Positions 11,336-24,064 of a DNA stretch of 64,000 nucleotides are shown here, piece by piece. The notes beneath the pieces are model-generated. The model saw nothing but the letters and a program-made list of their open reading frames with translations. It searched no databases and was not told the DNA's origin. Origin of the DNA: Neckera pumila (taxonomy: Eukaryota > Streptophyta > Bryopsida > Hypnales > Neckeraceae); NCBI GenBank assembly GCA_963969595.1, contig OZ018416.1, positions 21,530,065-21,594,064 on the forward strand. Reading direction: 5' to 3'. Position 1 is the first letter of the stretch, and each line of letters starts with the position of its first letter. The position numbers and the translations under genes are program-made.

Positions 11336-12178
11336 TTTGATGTATCAAAGCCTAAAAGTTCTTCAAAATGCTTGTCCCCACAAAAAAATTAGATTCTTCA
11401 TTTGTGTTTATTTTTTAATGAATCCAACTGTAGGATCTTTATGGTAATTTAAATTCTATACAAGTCCTCCACAAATTTTACAACGAACATCCTCACAAGT
11501 TGCAAGTTTAATGAGGCTTTATTGAAAAAAATACTTTTGTCCATAACTTATATATTTCAGTTAATACACTAGAAAGTGGATTGAGAGTATGTATAAAAAA
11601 ATTACATAAAAAAAAATTTACATAATAAAAACATTTACACTATTTTCATCTTTCAAAAAATCACAAAGTGACAGATAATACTGAATGAAGGAAAAACTTA
11701 ACCACAAATAACTTTCACAAGAAATTGAGAATTGATAATTCCAATGGTAAAAATATTATAGTAAACAATTGGTATCTTTTACTTGAAATTTTCAAAATTG
11801 ATTTAAAATAAATAAACTTATACATATATTTTCTACCTTTAGGACCCTCAAATAAAACTCTTTACAACTTTCAATTCATCATTTGGAATTGAATTGTTTT
11901 AATCAATGTAGTAAGGTATCAATCGAAATAATCCAGTAAAACTAATTATTTTTTCAAAACATAGTTTTAGCAACCCTTTTGACATTCTATTAAAAGAAAC
12001 TTCTAACTTTTGAAATATTTATTAGAATGACCTTAAACAAAGTTTAATACATAGATTAGGATGATTGGCATCCATTCTAAAAAATTCATGCAAAAATTCC
12101 AAATTATGAATTCCATAGAGCTTGCTCAATTTTAAGGAAAAAACTAAGTTGGTGGTCTCTTTACCAATCTTTTAGGGG
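11336..12178 (+). mobile_element. Probable degenerate TTAA-family copy next to copy C
   Basis: The right end CTTTTAGGGGG followed by GTAA (12179-12182) is a one- or two-base variant of the family end. Interior similarity includes AACTGTAGGATCTTTATGG and CCATAACTTATATATTTC. The left boundary is not clear, so the start given is approximate. Confidence 0.4.
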
Positions 12179-12182
12179 GTAA

Positions 12183-14569
12183 CCCTGGATGCACAAGGCA
12201 TAACATTTTTGTTTCAAAAAACTTTGAGGTTGAATAGAATTCTATTAAATTACTAGTTTAATAGTTACAAATGAATATCCTTTATTGTTTATTTTTAGCA
12301 CCTGAAAAAATAATTTGTAAAAGTATGTTCATGAAACTTCTTTTGAAGATTTCATGCTTAGGTGTCCACTGCAAATCTTGAATTTTTAGTGTTTATGGCT
12401 CTTAGAAATGACCTTCAAATATAATTGATCATCAAGGAAATTTTCATTCAAAAGTCATTTAAAAAAATTGCAAAATAGATCTTGAAAAATCCTAAATTAT
12501 TTATGGTTATATATGTTATGTCTTTTCATCTAGTAATTTTTTCAAGACCTCAATTTTAAATTGGGCATGTAAAAAGAGGATTTATAGACTTTTGTTGATT
12601 TTCAAATTTTACTTTCTTTGTGATCATATATTATAATTGTTCAATCCATATGACATATTTGTTTAGAGTAAACTTGAAGAAGTTCAAAAAAGGCCTAGAA
12701 CGTACATTTGTGTTTGTATCTTTCGAGTATATTGTGACAAACTCACTATCTTGTAAAATGAAATCACTTGTAAAATTATTGATAATCCACTTCCTTTGTA
12801 TATTTATATTTTTTGAAAAGTTGTTACGATTGCAATCAATATGGGATATCAACCATTAGAGGAGATTTTGGAGTGTTGGGAGACTGTGAATTCCCCTACG
12901 TTCCCAGACTGCGGGAACGCAATTGTAGCAGCTGGCTGACGTGGCACAACGACTACCACATCATTTTTGAAAAAAAAAATTTTTTTGCTTAAAATGATAT
13001 GTTGATAAAAAAAATTTAATTTAATTTTTTTTTGACAAGCTCGTATCATCGTTCACTAAATTTGGGCAGACTAGGAAAAAGGCATAAAACAATCTTCCAA
13101 GGCCCCCAAAATCCCTCTAATGATAGTACACACATCCTCATGTCATCAATATTAGTATTCCATATCCCATATCAATATCCACATCCGTTCATCATATCAT
13201 ATTAATATTTTGTATATAATACCATATGTACATTATATGTAATATTTTGTATTTTAGTATTAGCTAGATAATTGTATTAGTGTAAGTATCCATATCAACT
13301 TTTTTGTTTTGTTTTGGAATTTCAATAGCAAGGGGTTTCAAAATTTCCCCCTTCTAGATCAATGGCTAAGGTTCAAAGCTATGAAGGTTTTCCAAAAAAA
13401 ACTAAATCAATGTCTAAGATTTTTTGATGGATGGGTGAACTTTTCCCTTCTAGATTGATGGCTATGGATTTTTGATGAGCAGGGAAGCCAAGCACACAGA
13501 TGTGCGCATCTTTTGGTTACATTGGAATCAATCTCCATTACAATGGATTCTCTCCTATGCTTTCATAACCAATAGTTGACTTTTCAATGCTAATGTGGCT
13601 CCGTCCCATTGGCAACCCGTCACCATTGCCATTACAAGTTGCAACTTATAACCTTATTTCTTTTCAACTTGTTTCCTACACCCTTGGATCATGAAGATCA
13701 AAGGGTGTAATTGAAAAATATACAACCGGTTATGTATGATAACCTATTTGCTGCTAATGCGGCTCATTGGTTATCTAATACAAAACAATCTTAATAACAA
13801 TGCTAGAATTAATATTATATTGTTTGTTCTTCACCCTTTTGGCGCTTTAACGTCCCCATTAGACAATGACTAGAGAGGATTCCAGGTCTTTTGTTACCGC
13901 AAAACTTCTCATTCATCGAAACCAATGGTTCACTTCTATAAAGCCACACTTTTTCTATGGTGAACTTGATCATATTGAGGTAAATAAATATATATTTATA
14001 AAGATATAATAAAAAAGAAATGCAAAAATTAAAGAAAGGATTCCGGCGCTCATGGGTAGTCAAATTCCATATCGTTAAATGTTTAACTATTTTTAATGCA
14101 AGCAAAAAATACAGTATCAACAACCCTTCTTTTTTTTCCCCAAATGAATTCAGTTATTAGAAGAAAAAAAAGTGCAACTACCTCCCTGGCCGAAGATGTG
14201 GGGATTTTTTCTTTTCAGCATGGGTTGCAATAGCTTTGGTAAAAATAGGAAGAAAAAAATAGAATTTTTTTTTGGGAACAACAAAGTAGAATTTGGCATG
14301 CTCCACTGTTAGTCTGTTACCAAATAATTAACTGAAAATAGATTATGCTTCAGTTAAAGCAATTGCAACCCATGCTAATTTGGGCTCCCCTCACTAAATA
14401 TCATCAATTTGCCTTGACAGTAGTACTGGCAGCTTGTCATTGGGAGTTCCAGAGATTCATTGTATTATGTGGTATTCAAATTTGGCAAATCCTGGGTACT
14501 TTTAGATCAAAATAAAGTTTTAAAAATTGTTCGGAACTGAGAAATAGAACTGAAGCTTTTGTTGCAGAC
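12183..14569. other. Intergenic DNA, no gene recognised
   Basis: This stretch has AT-rich sequence with a short more GC-rich patch at about 12870-12950 (CTGACGTGGCAC words that recur near 35835). TCTAGATCAATGGCTAAGG near 13353 is echoed near 13448. A TA-rich patch lies at 13180-13270. None of the short reading frames has a recognisable domain. Confidence 0.4.
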
Positions 14570-14930
14570 CCAAAAATTAATTTTGCGTGATTTCAATTGG
14601 ACTAGTGTGACCCTGTGCCGTTGGCCCAATTTTCATCTACTCTCGGTTCCACTCCTGGTTCTACTTTCGATTCGACTCCCAGTTCTACTCCCGGTTCCAC
14701 TCCCAGTACCAAGAACGCCACCAAAATCAAAGTAAAAGTAATTTTCTAATTTGTTAATCAATAAATACTTTGAAATTCAATAACTTTTGCACCACCGCTC
14801 CAAATGCCACGAAACCAAGCCGGTGCACCCCTCCTCGGCGAGAGCTTTCCGACGGTACCAAGCACGCGGCCGGGGGACGCACGGTCAGGAAGTTGTCCAT
14901 GCTACAAAACAAAACAAAACAAACAAACAA
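14570..14930. repeat. Diverged member of the 51.7-52.7 kb repeat family
   Basis: GGACTAGTGTGACCCTGTGCCGTTGGCC (about 14600-14626) resembles GACTAGTGTAGCCTTGTGCC near 52504. TTTGAAATTCAATAACTTTTGCACCA and CGAGAGCTTTCCGACGGTACCAAGCA resemble the sequence at 51740-51845. An open frame of 118 codons begins here but ends in a simple AAACA repeat, so I treat it as non-coding. Confidence 0.5.
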
Positions 14931-15066
14931 ACAAACAGCCTCATTTAAGGTATTGATTCAATGGCGTCCTCTGATTGCCCGTCTAAAATTAAAGATGTGT
15001 GTTACGGAGTTTTACACAAAAGACTTTCCTCAGATGCCCCTTATTAATTCGCTCACTGCGTATGAA

Positions 15067-17227
15067 CCCTACCCCCAAAACTGCCACTTTTTGCTGTTGT
15101 GTCTAGTTACTATGGAGTATGATTAGACTAATCAAATTTTCATATCTTCTTGTTGGCAAGGGAAAGGAGGTTCCAATGCACCAAAGAATGCAACATTTAG
15201 ATATCATATGCAAAAGTTATGGAGGGTCAAAGTTTGTTTGGTAGATGTTCTAAAATCATTTCTTCTATATATGTATATTGGAGATGTACGCAAATTGATG
15301 ATGGCAATTTTAGGCAAGGGCAATTTTTTAGATTTATCCACCTTAATTAATACCCAAAATTGACTTGGCTAAACATTTTTGGCTAAAATGTAGAGAGACT
15401 TCGCATTAGTGTTTTGTCTTTAATTTAAGTTTATACTTGTGTTGAAAATTTATTTTATTTTGGTTCTTAGTGGGTCTAAGAATGTATTGAAATTTTTTTT
15501 TTTACTTCTCAACAAGATTGAACAAAAGTAAATGTTGTTTAATGATAGCATCCATGCTTAGATGCTTGTTTAGACACTAATAGCTGTATTTGAAATAGAC
15601 AATTGTTATGTTCTTACTTCATGAATGAAGGGATGAAATTCTAAATGAGTTATCACATGAGAAATCATCATAATGCTACATCAAAATGGTTATCTAATAT
15701 TTATTACAAGGACCTACTATTCAACATCGGTTGTAATGTGCAATGATGACATTGTTAGATTGGTCACTCTAATTTTCATCCAAATCAAATAACCATTTTG
15801 GTACAATTGGTTTGTAATTTTTGATATGATACTAAAGTAATATTCTAAGGATTTTCACTTTTCATTTAAAGAAAATTTAAGACCACATGTGGGTCTTCTC
15901 ATGGATCGTTTTGTTGGTCTTCTACTATTAGATTTCCACTAGTGTAACAAGTTTCATTGCAATCAAAGCAAATTGTCATAGACACCCAGAGAAAGAATTA
16001 AACATTCATGGAGTTTCAAAACGTAGATACGAAAATAACATAAAATCTATACTAGATTGCCTTCAACTAGACATCATTGCAATATGGAATTATTCAATTG
16101 CTATTGATTGCCTCAAAATAGTTTTAATTTTCCAAATTTAAGGTTTGAATTCCTAAGAGGCTAAAACATAGTCATGATTTCTAAAATTGTGAAGATGTAT
16201 TATAAAATGCAACATATACTAATAATAATTTAATGACAATTTTAAAGAATTTTTTGTAAAATGTGATAGATGAATCATAATCATTTGGTTAGATATACTA
16301 CAACATAAACCAATATTTTTCAATAAAGTTTGAAATCAAAAATTGAAAGTTTGTTATAAAATTGATTAAAGATTGAATAAGTATAATATTCACAAGATTT
16401 TTTTTCTTTGCAATTCAAAATGGAGTTCAAAATGTTAAGTTCTAATTATGGTGTTTGTTTTATAAAATTTTATTTTATTTATTTATTCAAGTTGTTTTTG
16501 ATAGGTAGTTCTTTGCACTAGAAAACTTATTTTTGGGGTTAAATATATCTATACCCCTCGAACTATAGAATATTAGTTATGAAAATTTACTATGCACATG
16601 TATAAGAGAACTAGCATAAAAATCTACACAAATTGAGATGGATGAAAAAAAAGCTTTGTCTTGCTTGGGACATATTTAATTTAAGTTCATCTATTGTTCA
16701 AAAATTTGATTGTCCCCTCTTATAAGAGTTAAGAGAAATGACAATTGTTTGTAAATGAGGATAATTTAGAGATACATGCAAGGCAAATATACTTGCAAAC
16801 AACTTGTTCTAGACAACTTTCGTCTTCAAATGTTTTGATAGTCTCACCATGAGAGTTTCTAATTGATTGGATTTATTTTATTTTATGTTTGATTTTGAAT
16901 ACACTTTCAAACTTCATAGTTCAAAAAAAACATGTGCTTTGCTTGACATATAGCCATAAAGTAGGTACATCCTAAATCGCCCCCTGCCTAAACTATGTGT
17001 ACATCTCCAAAATCAATATGTATGTACATTGAAGAAACTATTTTCAGAACATCTGTCCATGAAAACTTTGACCCTCCATAACTTTCACAAACAATATCCA
17101 AATATTGTGTTCTTTGGTGCGTTGAAACATCTTTTCATTTGCCAACAAGAGAATACAAAAATTTGATCAATCTAACTAAGACACAGTGCCCCCAAAAGTG
17201 TCTGTTTTGGGGTACCCACCTTAAGGG
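15067..17227. mobile_element. 2.2-kb element with about 200-bp inverted arms
   Basis: The left arm (about 15067-15335) and right arm (about 16975-17227) are inverted copies. AAAGTTATGGAGGGTCAAAG at 15211 faces its complement near 17068, and TTGTTGGCAAG, GCACCAAAGAA and GGAGATGTAC pairs occur in the same order. The right end CTTAAGGG|TTAG and left end TGAA|CCCTACCCCCAAAAC resemble a decayed TTAA-CCCT terminus, so it may be a larger relative of the TTAA family. The AT-rich interior has no recognisable transposase. Confidence 0.55.
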
Positions 17228-17231
17228 TTAG

Positions 17232-19205
17232 TAGAGACCGCATCACAACAATGAAGTTTCTGAAAAAAGCATCCTCTTTCCCACATTGATCCCCATCACA
17301 AGGGGAGGGGCCATTGTTTGGCGGGTGACATCACGCTATCAGAAAGAGATCAATGTGACGTCCTTGTAAACTTTTAAATCTTTTGTCTTTTCCAACACAA
17401 AAGCTTAAAGTTACCTTTCTCTTTTTTGACTCAAATGACTCAACTTTACAAATTCGAATACATGGACTTTCTGTTGCACAGATACTAGAGTAGTAGCAAA
17501 ACTGACAGGGTGGCTATGTACTGTTTCCTCTATCAATGAAAACCGTCCATGTGTTTCAAGGGGGAAAAAAAAGGAAAGAAAAAAAACAAAAGGGGGATTA
17601 GGGGGAATATAGGATGCAAGTGAGCCATGTTGTACCAGCAAGCCATGTCCTAGTGTACATTTTTTGTACTACTCATTTGTGAGCATGAGCCCATGCAAAC
17701 GATTTTTTATGACCATGAGTGTGGTGGACAAAGCCCACTCCCAATTTTTGTTCGTTTTCAAATTTTTTGGCGCAAACAAAAAAAAGCGATGCCACAAAGG
17801 GTCCGGAACCAGGCCCAAAGCTTACCCCCAGGTGTTATTACTGTACTCAGTGATTCTTTACAGCTACTGGCTGCCTCATAATGCTGCCCACGATGGGCCC
17901 CCAAGCCCAACGGAGAGGCCCGGGAGCAATGAATTGATCCATTGTCCGTCGACTCGTCGAGTGTTCCATATACCAACCCAAATAATCACTTGAGGAATAA
18001 TAGAATTTCTTCCTTGGACTGTACAATGGTGGATCCAAAGCGGAGGTGAGTTGGCCTCTGCTGATGATTGACGCACTCCAAGAGACAAACAAAAAAAGCC
18101 AAGCCGGGACGCTGGCAGGCTTGTTGGATTTGAAAAAATGACCGCAGAATTTTGAACAAAACGGAACATCACCTCGGCACTTCCGCAGTTCTGCTGGACA
18201 TTCAAAAGTCCACGCACGACGCTGAGGAAATTGGCTGCCAAATGAGACACAGACACGCAGACAAAGTCGGGTGTACTGTACTTACGGAAAAGTTAGACGA
18301 CAAGGGAATACTATGTACTTCTTCGTGCTTTCAAACCTTGTCCAGTCTCTCCCGTGGAACGTCATAGATTTGATGTGTTAAAAAAAAAAGACATACAATT
18401 GGAGTTGGAAGTAGTTGCAAAAAAGGAAACATGCCTCGAAAAAATAGGAAGCAAGTTACTTGAGTTTTTTTTTCTTCTTTCCAAAAGTAAATTTTTGGTA
18501 TAGAAAAATACTAGTTTATATGTCCGGTCACTCCCATAGAACTTGATATGGATTTGGTGTGTTAAAAAGACATGTGATATATGGAAAATGTTTAAAAATT
18601 CTTGTTGAGGTTCGATTTTGGTTTGTTGTACTTGTTCCTTTTGCAATGGAATACACTCTCATATTGGTATATAAGATATAATAAATTCATAGGATGAATG
18701 ATTGTAAATGATTGTGGAATGTATAATATGTCTTAGTAGTAGTGTTCTGGGAGTTAATGTTGAAAGAATGTTCAAATTGGATTTTGTATATGAATATATG
18801 CATTTAGATAATTGGATCTTAAATTCTTTATTTATTTGAAGATGAAATTAAAGCGTTTCTGTCTTTTAGGCTACATTATCAATTTTGAATAGAGCTTACT
18901 TATCCATGCATCCACATATCCACATATGTAACATTCTTTATTATCCAACTTTACCTCATTTGAATTATATTTTTTGGGATGTGGTCATTCAAATTGGTCA
19001 TTTTCTAATACCATATTAAGTCCTTTTGAAACATCAAGTAATTGACTTAGTTTAGTCATGGAAGTATTGACAAAATCCTCTCTCTAACATACTTGGATGT
19101 ACTTCATCCATTTCATATAATTCCCACTATAAAGTTTTAAAAATTGTTCATCCTCCTCCACTAAAGGTAGACTCTTAGGGTACATTCACACCAAGGGGTC
19201 CTATC
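17232..19205. other. Intergenic DNA including a GC-balanced patch
   Basis: At 17.66-18.37 kb base composition is more balanced and several overlapping reading frames of 60-126 codons occur on both strands. None shows a domain or compatible splice structure, and I do not call a gene. The remainder is AT-rich. Confidence 0.4.
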
Positions 19206-19209
19206 TTAA

Positions 19210-20134
19210 ATCCTAAAATTATGTGACTATGTATTCGCCGAAAATGCTCCAAACTTACCATTTTAAGAACAAGTACCCAATTTTTGAAAAAAAACTTTTT
19301 TTGACACGTGCAACTATAGGATCTTGTAGTGTGCTGACTTGAGAACATGTGGTAAAAATTTCAAAAATTTCCACCACGTGGATTGCAAGATATAAGCATT
19401 CAAATTCATTGAAACCATTTTTTGGCCCTACAAAAAACAAGGCAACAGCACTTCACAAGCTCACTTTTCAATGAAAAAATGTCCAAAATGATGGTGCTTC
19501 TTTGAATTCTTTTTCCTAGACAAATTGGCTATATGCTTAAAAAATTTCACTTCATTTAGAACTATACAACATATAAGAAAAAATATAGTAAGTAGATAGA
19601 AGAAGAAAATGATTCAAAATACTAAATTGTCAAGAATTTAATTATAGAATTGAAAAATGCCAACCCCGATGGTTGCAATGTTGTCATAAATAATCTACAT
19701 CCCAAGATTTTATTTTTTTCAAAAAATATTGAAAACTGAGTAAGATAAAGGACTTCAAAGTTTATTTTAGAGTAGAGGATGCATAATTGCCCGCAAACTA
19801 AAAATCTTCATAACATCTAACTCATTGATTAAAATGGGATAATTCAAAGCTTTTTGCATATATATTTAACTCTAAAAGACTAATTTCAAATTTTATTTTT
19901 GGAAAAAGCAATGTTTATTGATTTGCCTAGACTGCCCAATTTCCAAAAAAAATAACATATTAGGCCATAACTTTTGACTCAATTTTCCAAATGTCATGAA
20001 ATTTAGCGCATATGAAAGATATTCCTTGCGCCACCTTCTATTAAAATTTCAGCCTAAAATGTAGAAATCTCTAGTCACACATACCTGCCCAAAATTTCTT
20101 TATAGCCAAAAAACACAAGCCGGTCCTTTAGGGG
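19210..20134 (+). mobile_element. TTAA-family element, copy D
   Basis: The 925-bp unit lies between TTAA at 19206-19209 and 20135-20138. The left end ATCCTAAAATTATGTGACTATG is degenerate but aligns with the inverse of copy A. The right end is GGTCCTTTAGGGG. Copy E at 36.3 kb is closely similar along the whole interior (CTATAGGATCTTGTAGT, TTGAGAACATGTGGTAAAA, GCAAGATATAAGCATTCAA, CATAACTTTTGACTC). Confidence 0.72.
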
Positions 20135-20138
20135 TTAA

Positions 20139-21136
20139 TCCTAAAAGGAATTAAAATAAATCTTACCACAATAAATACCTGAGATTAAATGCAACTATAG
20201 TGGAGTTATTTTGATTCCTTGATCTTAATTTATAAGGATATTTGATTCCTATCCAAAATAAGATATCCCTCCTTTGTATGAATGTATTTTTAACTCTTTA
20301 TTGTCACCTATCCATTGGGTGGATTATAAATTTTGTAAAAAATGCAATTCATCCAATTAATATCCATTGAACAGTCTTCAAGAAATATCCGATATATAAT
20401 ATTTGTGGAAAGAAGAATGAATGCTCTACTTGAAATTAGTGATATATAAATAAGTTGGAGGAATTTCAACTATTTATTATAAATTTTCAAATATCTTACT
20501 ATAATTAGTTAGAGCACTTTGAAATTAAACAATTAATTATCCTTTATTGCACTATAGTAGTATGTGAGTAATCTATTTTGATGTGATGTTGTGTTTTCAA
20601 TAAGGAGAGTTTTGGTAAGGAACCTTCATTTTCCAAACTTGCTGAAAGAATGTGCATGGAATGCTGTGAGTGGAGGATCATCCTAAGGTAACCAAACCAA
20701 TTCCCTTCCCTTTAAGAAATTGTTTGTCCCCCTTCTATTACAAAGAGTTGTTATTGATTAATTTGTGTAGATTATCCTTTTGGAATAAATTCAAGTAGAA
20801 AAAGAATTATCTTAAATTAAAAAAATAAATTCTATAAAATATTTGAAGTGAATGGATAGTAGGCACTTGTCTGTGTAAGTTCCTAGACTTGTCCAAAATC
20901 ATTCTTCAAAAAGTAGAAATCTAAAGGATAAAAGTCCATCAATATTTCAAAAGATAAGTAGACTTCACTTTAATCGAATTATAAATAGGCCGTGATTGGA
21001 TGCCAAAGCAAGGCTCATGATCAGAAAAGGGGGTGAAAATGGGTCTCATTATGGCTTACCTTGACTAAAATCATCGAGAAATTATACTCATGAAGAAGAG
21101 AATTAGGGCCAACTTCCACGTGGAGTTGGGGCCAAT
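20139..21136. other. AT-rich intergenic DNA
   Basis: No gene or bounded element is recognised. Confidence 0.4.
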
Positions 21137-21210
21137 GAAGCCCATTGATCAATGGTGGAATGGGAGTGGGTTTTTTGGAGTTTCCATTCCACTATTGATT
21201 GGTGGGCTTC
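21137..21210. repeat. Imperfect hairpin of about 74 bp
   Basis: GAAGCCCATTGATCAATGG at the left faces CTATTGATTGGTGGGCTTC at the right, with TGGAATGG and CCATTCCA pairing further in. It may be the core of a decayed foldback element. Confidence 0.5.
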
Positions 21211-21626
21211 ACCACCCTCGATCCTACATCAAAACCCATCCTAAACCCATCCTAAACACACATCCACCACCTCCCAAAGCCATTAGATGCCATGAATAAT
21301 AAAGTGGCATGTTTCCAAAAAATAAAATAAAAATATTAATATAATAATGATTCATACCTTAAATTTGACTGTTTGTTTTTATTTGTTTGTCACATTGAGA
21401 TCTCCTGCACTGTGCGTCCTTCATTTGCGTGCTTGGAAAGCCTTCGATGAGGAGGGGTATAGGCTTTGTTTTGTGGCGTTTGGACCTACAATGTGAAAGT
21501 TATTATTTCAAACTTTTTATGAATTCAAAAATTAGAAAATTACTTTGACTTTTATTTTTACTTTGGCAATGGCACACTAGTAATAATATAAATAAAGTGT
21601 CTTCTCGTTGCCAAAAATAAAAATTA

Positions 21627-21707
21627 CTCCCTCCGTTTGGAAATAGTGCATCCATTCTTAGTGCAATCACTATAGAAAATGGATACACTATTTCCAAACG
21701 GAGGGAG
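21627..21707. mobile_element. Minimal Stowaway-type MITE
   Basis: The 81-bp element starts CTCCCTCCGTTTGGAAATAG and ends with its inverse. It is flanked by TA on both sides (21625-21626 and 21708-21709). CTCCCTCCGT ends and a TA target are classical for plant Stowaway (Tc1/mariner-type) MITEs. It is short even for this group. Confidence 0.85.
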
Positions 21708-21709
21708 TA

Positions 21710-24032
21710 GTCTTTTTGTCTCAAATTTGCCACGGAAAAAACAGGTAACTGAGCCCTAGTGATTTGAACCTAAGGAGGCTCATTCATTTGCTGTCAAATG
21801 CGAGAAATTAAAAGCAAAAGGAAGTCAGTCCAGCTTGACGCCAAAAGAACCAACCAACAAAAGCTCACCGAAACCCTCCTCTCCATCCATCCACCCACGG
21901 CACAACTCAAGCTCGCTGTAAATGGCAAAGCCCACCAGTCACTTGAAACGTAAAATAACCTCCCCGCCTTAAATAAAACTTACAAAAAAAGTAACCCATA
22001 TGTACTTTTTCATGCTTTTTCTCCTCTCCTGCCCGTAGGCCTGCCCAGATGCCCCTGCCCAGGAAAAAAATAATAGTTGACCTCCTTGGACCGAGCTCTG
22101 CCACGTCACATTACTTCCCAAATAGTGTGGGCTCGGGATCTGAATTATTGAGATCCCATACCCTGGGGGGAGGGCTTGGCATTATCCCCCAAATAATGGT
22201 TGCTTTTGCCTTGGTGGGGGAAAATACTAATAAGGGCCAAGGGACAGGGAAGGGTGGGCTGGCTGGGATTCAGTGGAAGGGATTTCCGGCGACCCTTTTC
22301 AATGAAATGTGTTCATTGGGAATGAAAGAGGCACCCAAGAACTCATTAAACCCCATATGGACTGAGGCACATTTTGGGCACAAATTGTCCAAAACTACCA
22401 CTTTTTAAGGGCAGTGAGAAAAGAAATGATTTTTTTTTTGGTCAAAATTAAACCATGCAAATTTGTACTAGACTACTATGAGAACGTGTGAAAAAAATCT
22501 CAAAAACTTTGAACGTATAGAGTAAAAGATTATGATGTTTGAAGTTAGAAGAAAAAATTTATGAAAAAATTTAGCCAAAGTTTAGCCAAAGTACATAGGT
22601 ATTTGATTACAAATATTCAACCAACAGACTCGATTTGTTTAGCAAACATCATGGGGGTGCAATTCAAATTTGAATGAATCAACTTTTAGAAAGTAGTTTG
22701 GTTTTGGATTGGTGTTATTTCTTTGTTATGAAATAAATGGATAATTTGTATCATTAAAAGGGATGGATTGGACTATTATTTATACTAACATCTCTTCTAA
22801 TACTAAATGCAATGGGGCCATTGCACTCTAGTGGAATTTGGAGAGTTCAAAGTGGGGGTCGGGGGGTGAAGTGGAGAGTCATGATTTTTGAGCAAGTAAT
22901 TGTAGGATTCAATATAATATGGCTACTTCAAATTAGATTTGAAAAATAAGTTTGATTAGACCAATAGACTAAATTTTCATGGTATTTGAAGTTACAAACT
23001 GATTCTTTGCTTGACAACATTTTCAATTATAAAACTTTTCATATGTATTAAAAATTTTCAACTAAGGCCTCAAATGTAAAGAAGACAAATGACATTCAAA
23101 CAAACCTACATGAATTAGTCTACAACCACACACAAAAAAAACAAGGGCAAAAAAACATGAAATTCATATAGCTTTACATGTTGCAATTAAAGCATCTTAA
23201 GAGAAACTTAATGAGCCTCTCTGCGATTGGTATTGATCAACATTGTTGAAATTTGACTTTCAAAGATAAGGGGGCTATAAATTTGGTGGGAGATTCAACA
23301 CTTTCAAACATGGTTGTTTTTATTAAGGGGAGTCAAAACCTTCATTTCCATAGTTTGGTGAAGGTTATGTGTGGCTTAAATTGGTTGGACAACCATCGTC
23401 CATTTCCCCAACTTGTTGAAGAAATTGTACTCGGCTCAAAAGAAAAGTAACCATTATCCAGACTCGTCCAAGCTTTTCTGGTAGACTTTTTTGAGCTACT
23501 TTGTGACTCACCCTATTACTTCTTAGAGTTTTGAATCATAGTTGAGGTTTGATTCCTTTGACTCCTTGTTGGATGCTTCATTCTTGATGCGAAATAAAGT
23601 GTATCCGCTTGTTTGGAAAACAACAACAACAACAACTAGAGTTGGAGTGGAGTTGGACTTGAGTTGGACTTGAGTTGGACTTGAGCTAGACTTGAAGAAT
23701 ATCTCTATTATTATCTCATCCCGGCTAGAAGCTCCATACAAAAAATCCCACACAAAAAATATAGTTCACCTTTCACCTCCCTCCACTCCAATAAAATATG
23801 TACACTGTCACCAATACCAAAGTAATCACATACCCTACCCCAAATGATGACCTTTATTGTGTCAATACAAAAAAACAAAACAAAACAACAAAAAAACAGT
23901 TGCTCCCAACTTCCACCCTCCCCTCTCCAAAAGCTCTAAAATTTACCCACTAAAGTCCAAGGTATTCCTTATAGTCATAATGACCAACATCTACATAGAG
24001 TAGAGAAGGCACGTAGTAATCCAACAGCAAAG
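21710..24032. other. Intergenic DNA upstream of the O-fucosyltransferase gene
   Basis: No gene is recognised. At 22385-22580 there is an isolated fragment of the TTAA-family module (ACTACCACTTTTTAAGGGC, ACTACTATGAGAACGTGTGA). At 23650-23693 there are four copies of an 11-bp unit, GAGTTGGACTT. A 65-codon frame at 23253-23450 begins with a non-ATG codon and matches nothing I know. Confidence 0.45.
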
Positions 24033-24040
24033 TATATAAG
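24033..24040 (+). promoter_or_regulatory. Probable TATA box of the O-fucosyltransferase-like gene
   Basis: TATATAAG stands at the shift from AT-rich intergenic DNA to GC-balanced leader sequence. A second weaker candidate, TATATAGCC, lies at about 24090. If the first is used, transcription starts near 24065. Confidence 0.5.
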
Positions 24041-24064
24041 TTGTCTGCTAACTTTTACTTCCCA

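Noticed and set aside
13170..13290. TA-rich tract as a possible matrix-attachment region or origin
   Set aside because: No specific motif set is visible, and similar tracts are common in this AT-rich DNA.
14770..15126. 118-codon plus-strand frame
   Set aside because: It overlaps a diverged dispersed repeat and an AAACA microsatellite, and has no domain.
17876..18256. 126-codon minus-strand reading frame with overlapping frames on both strands
   Set aside because: No domain, several equally long frames in other phases, and no splice partners. The patch is simply GC-balanced.
23253..23450. 65-codon frame as a possible transposase remnant
   Set aside because: It begins with a non-ATG codon, matches no family I can name, and has no flanking terminal repeats.
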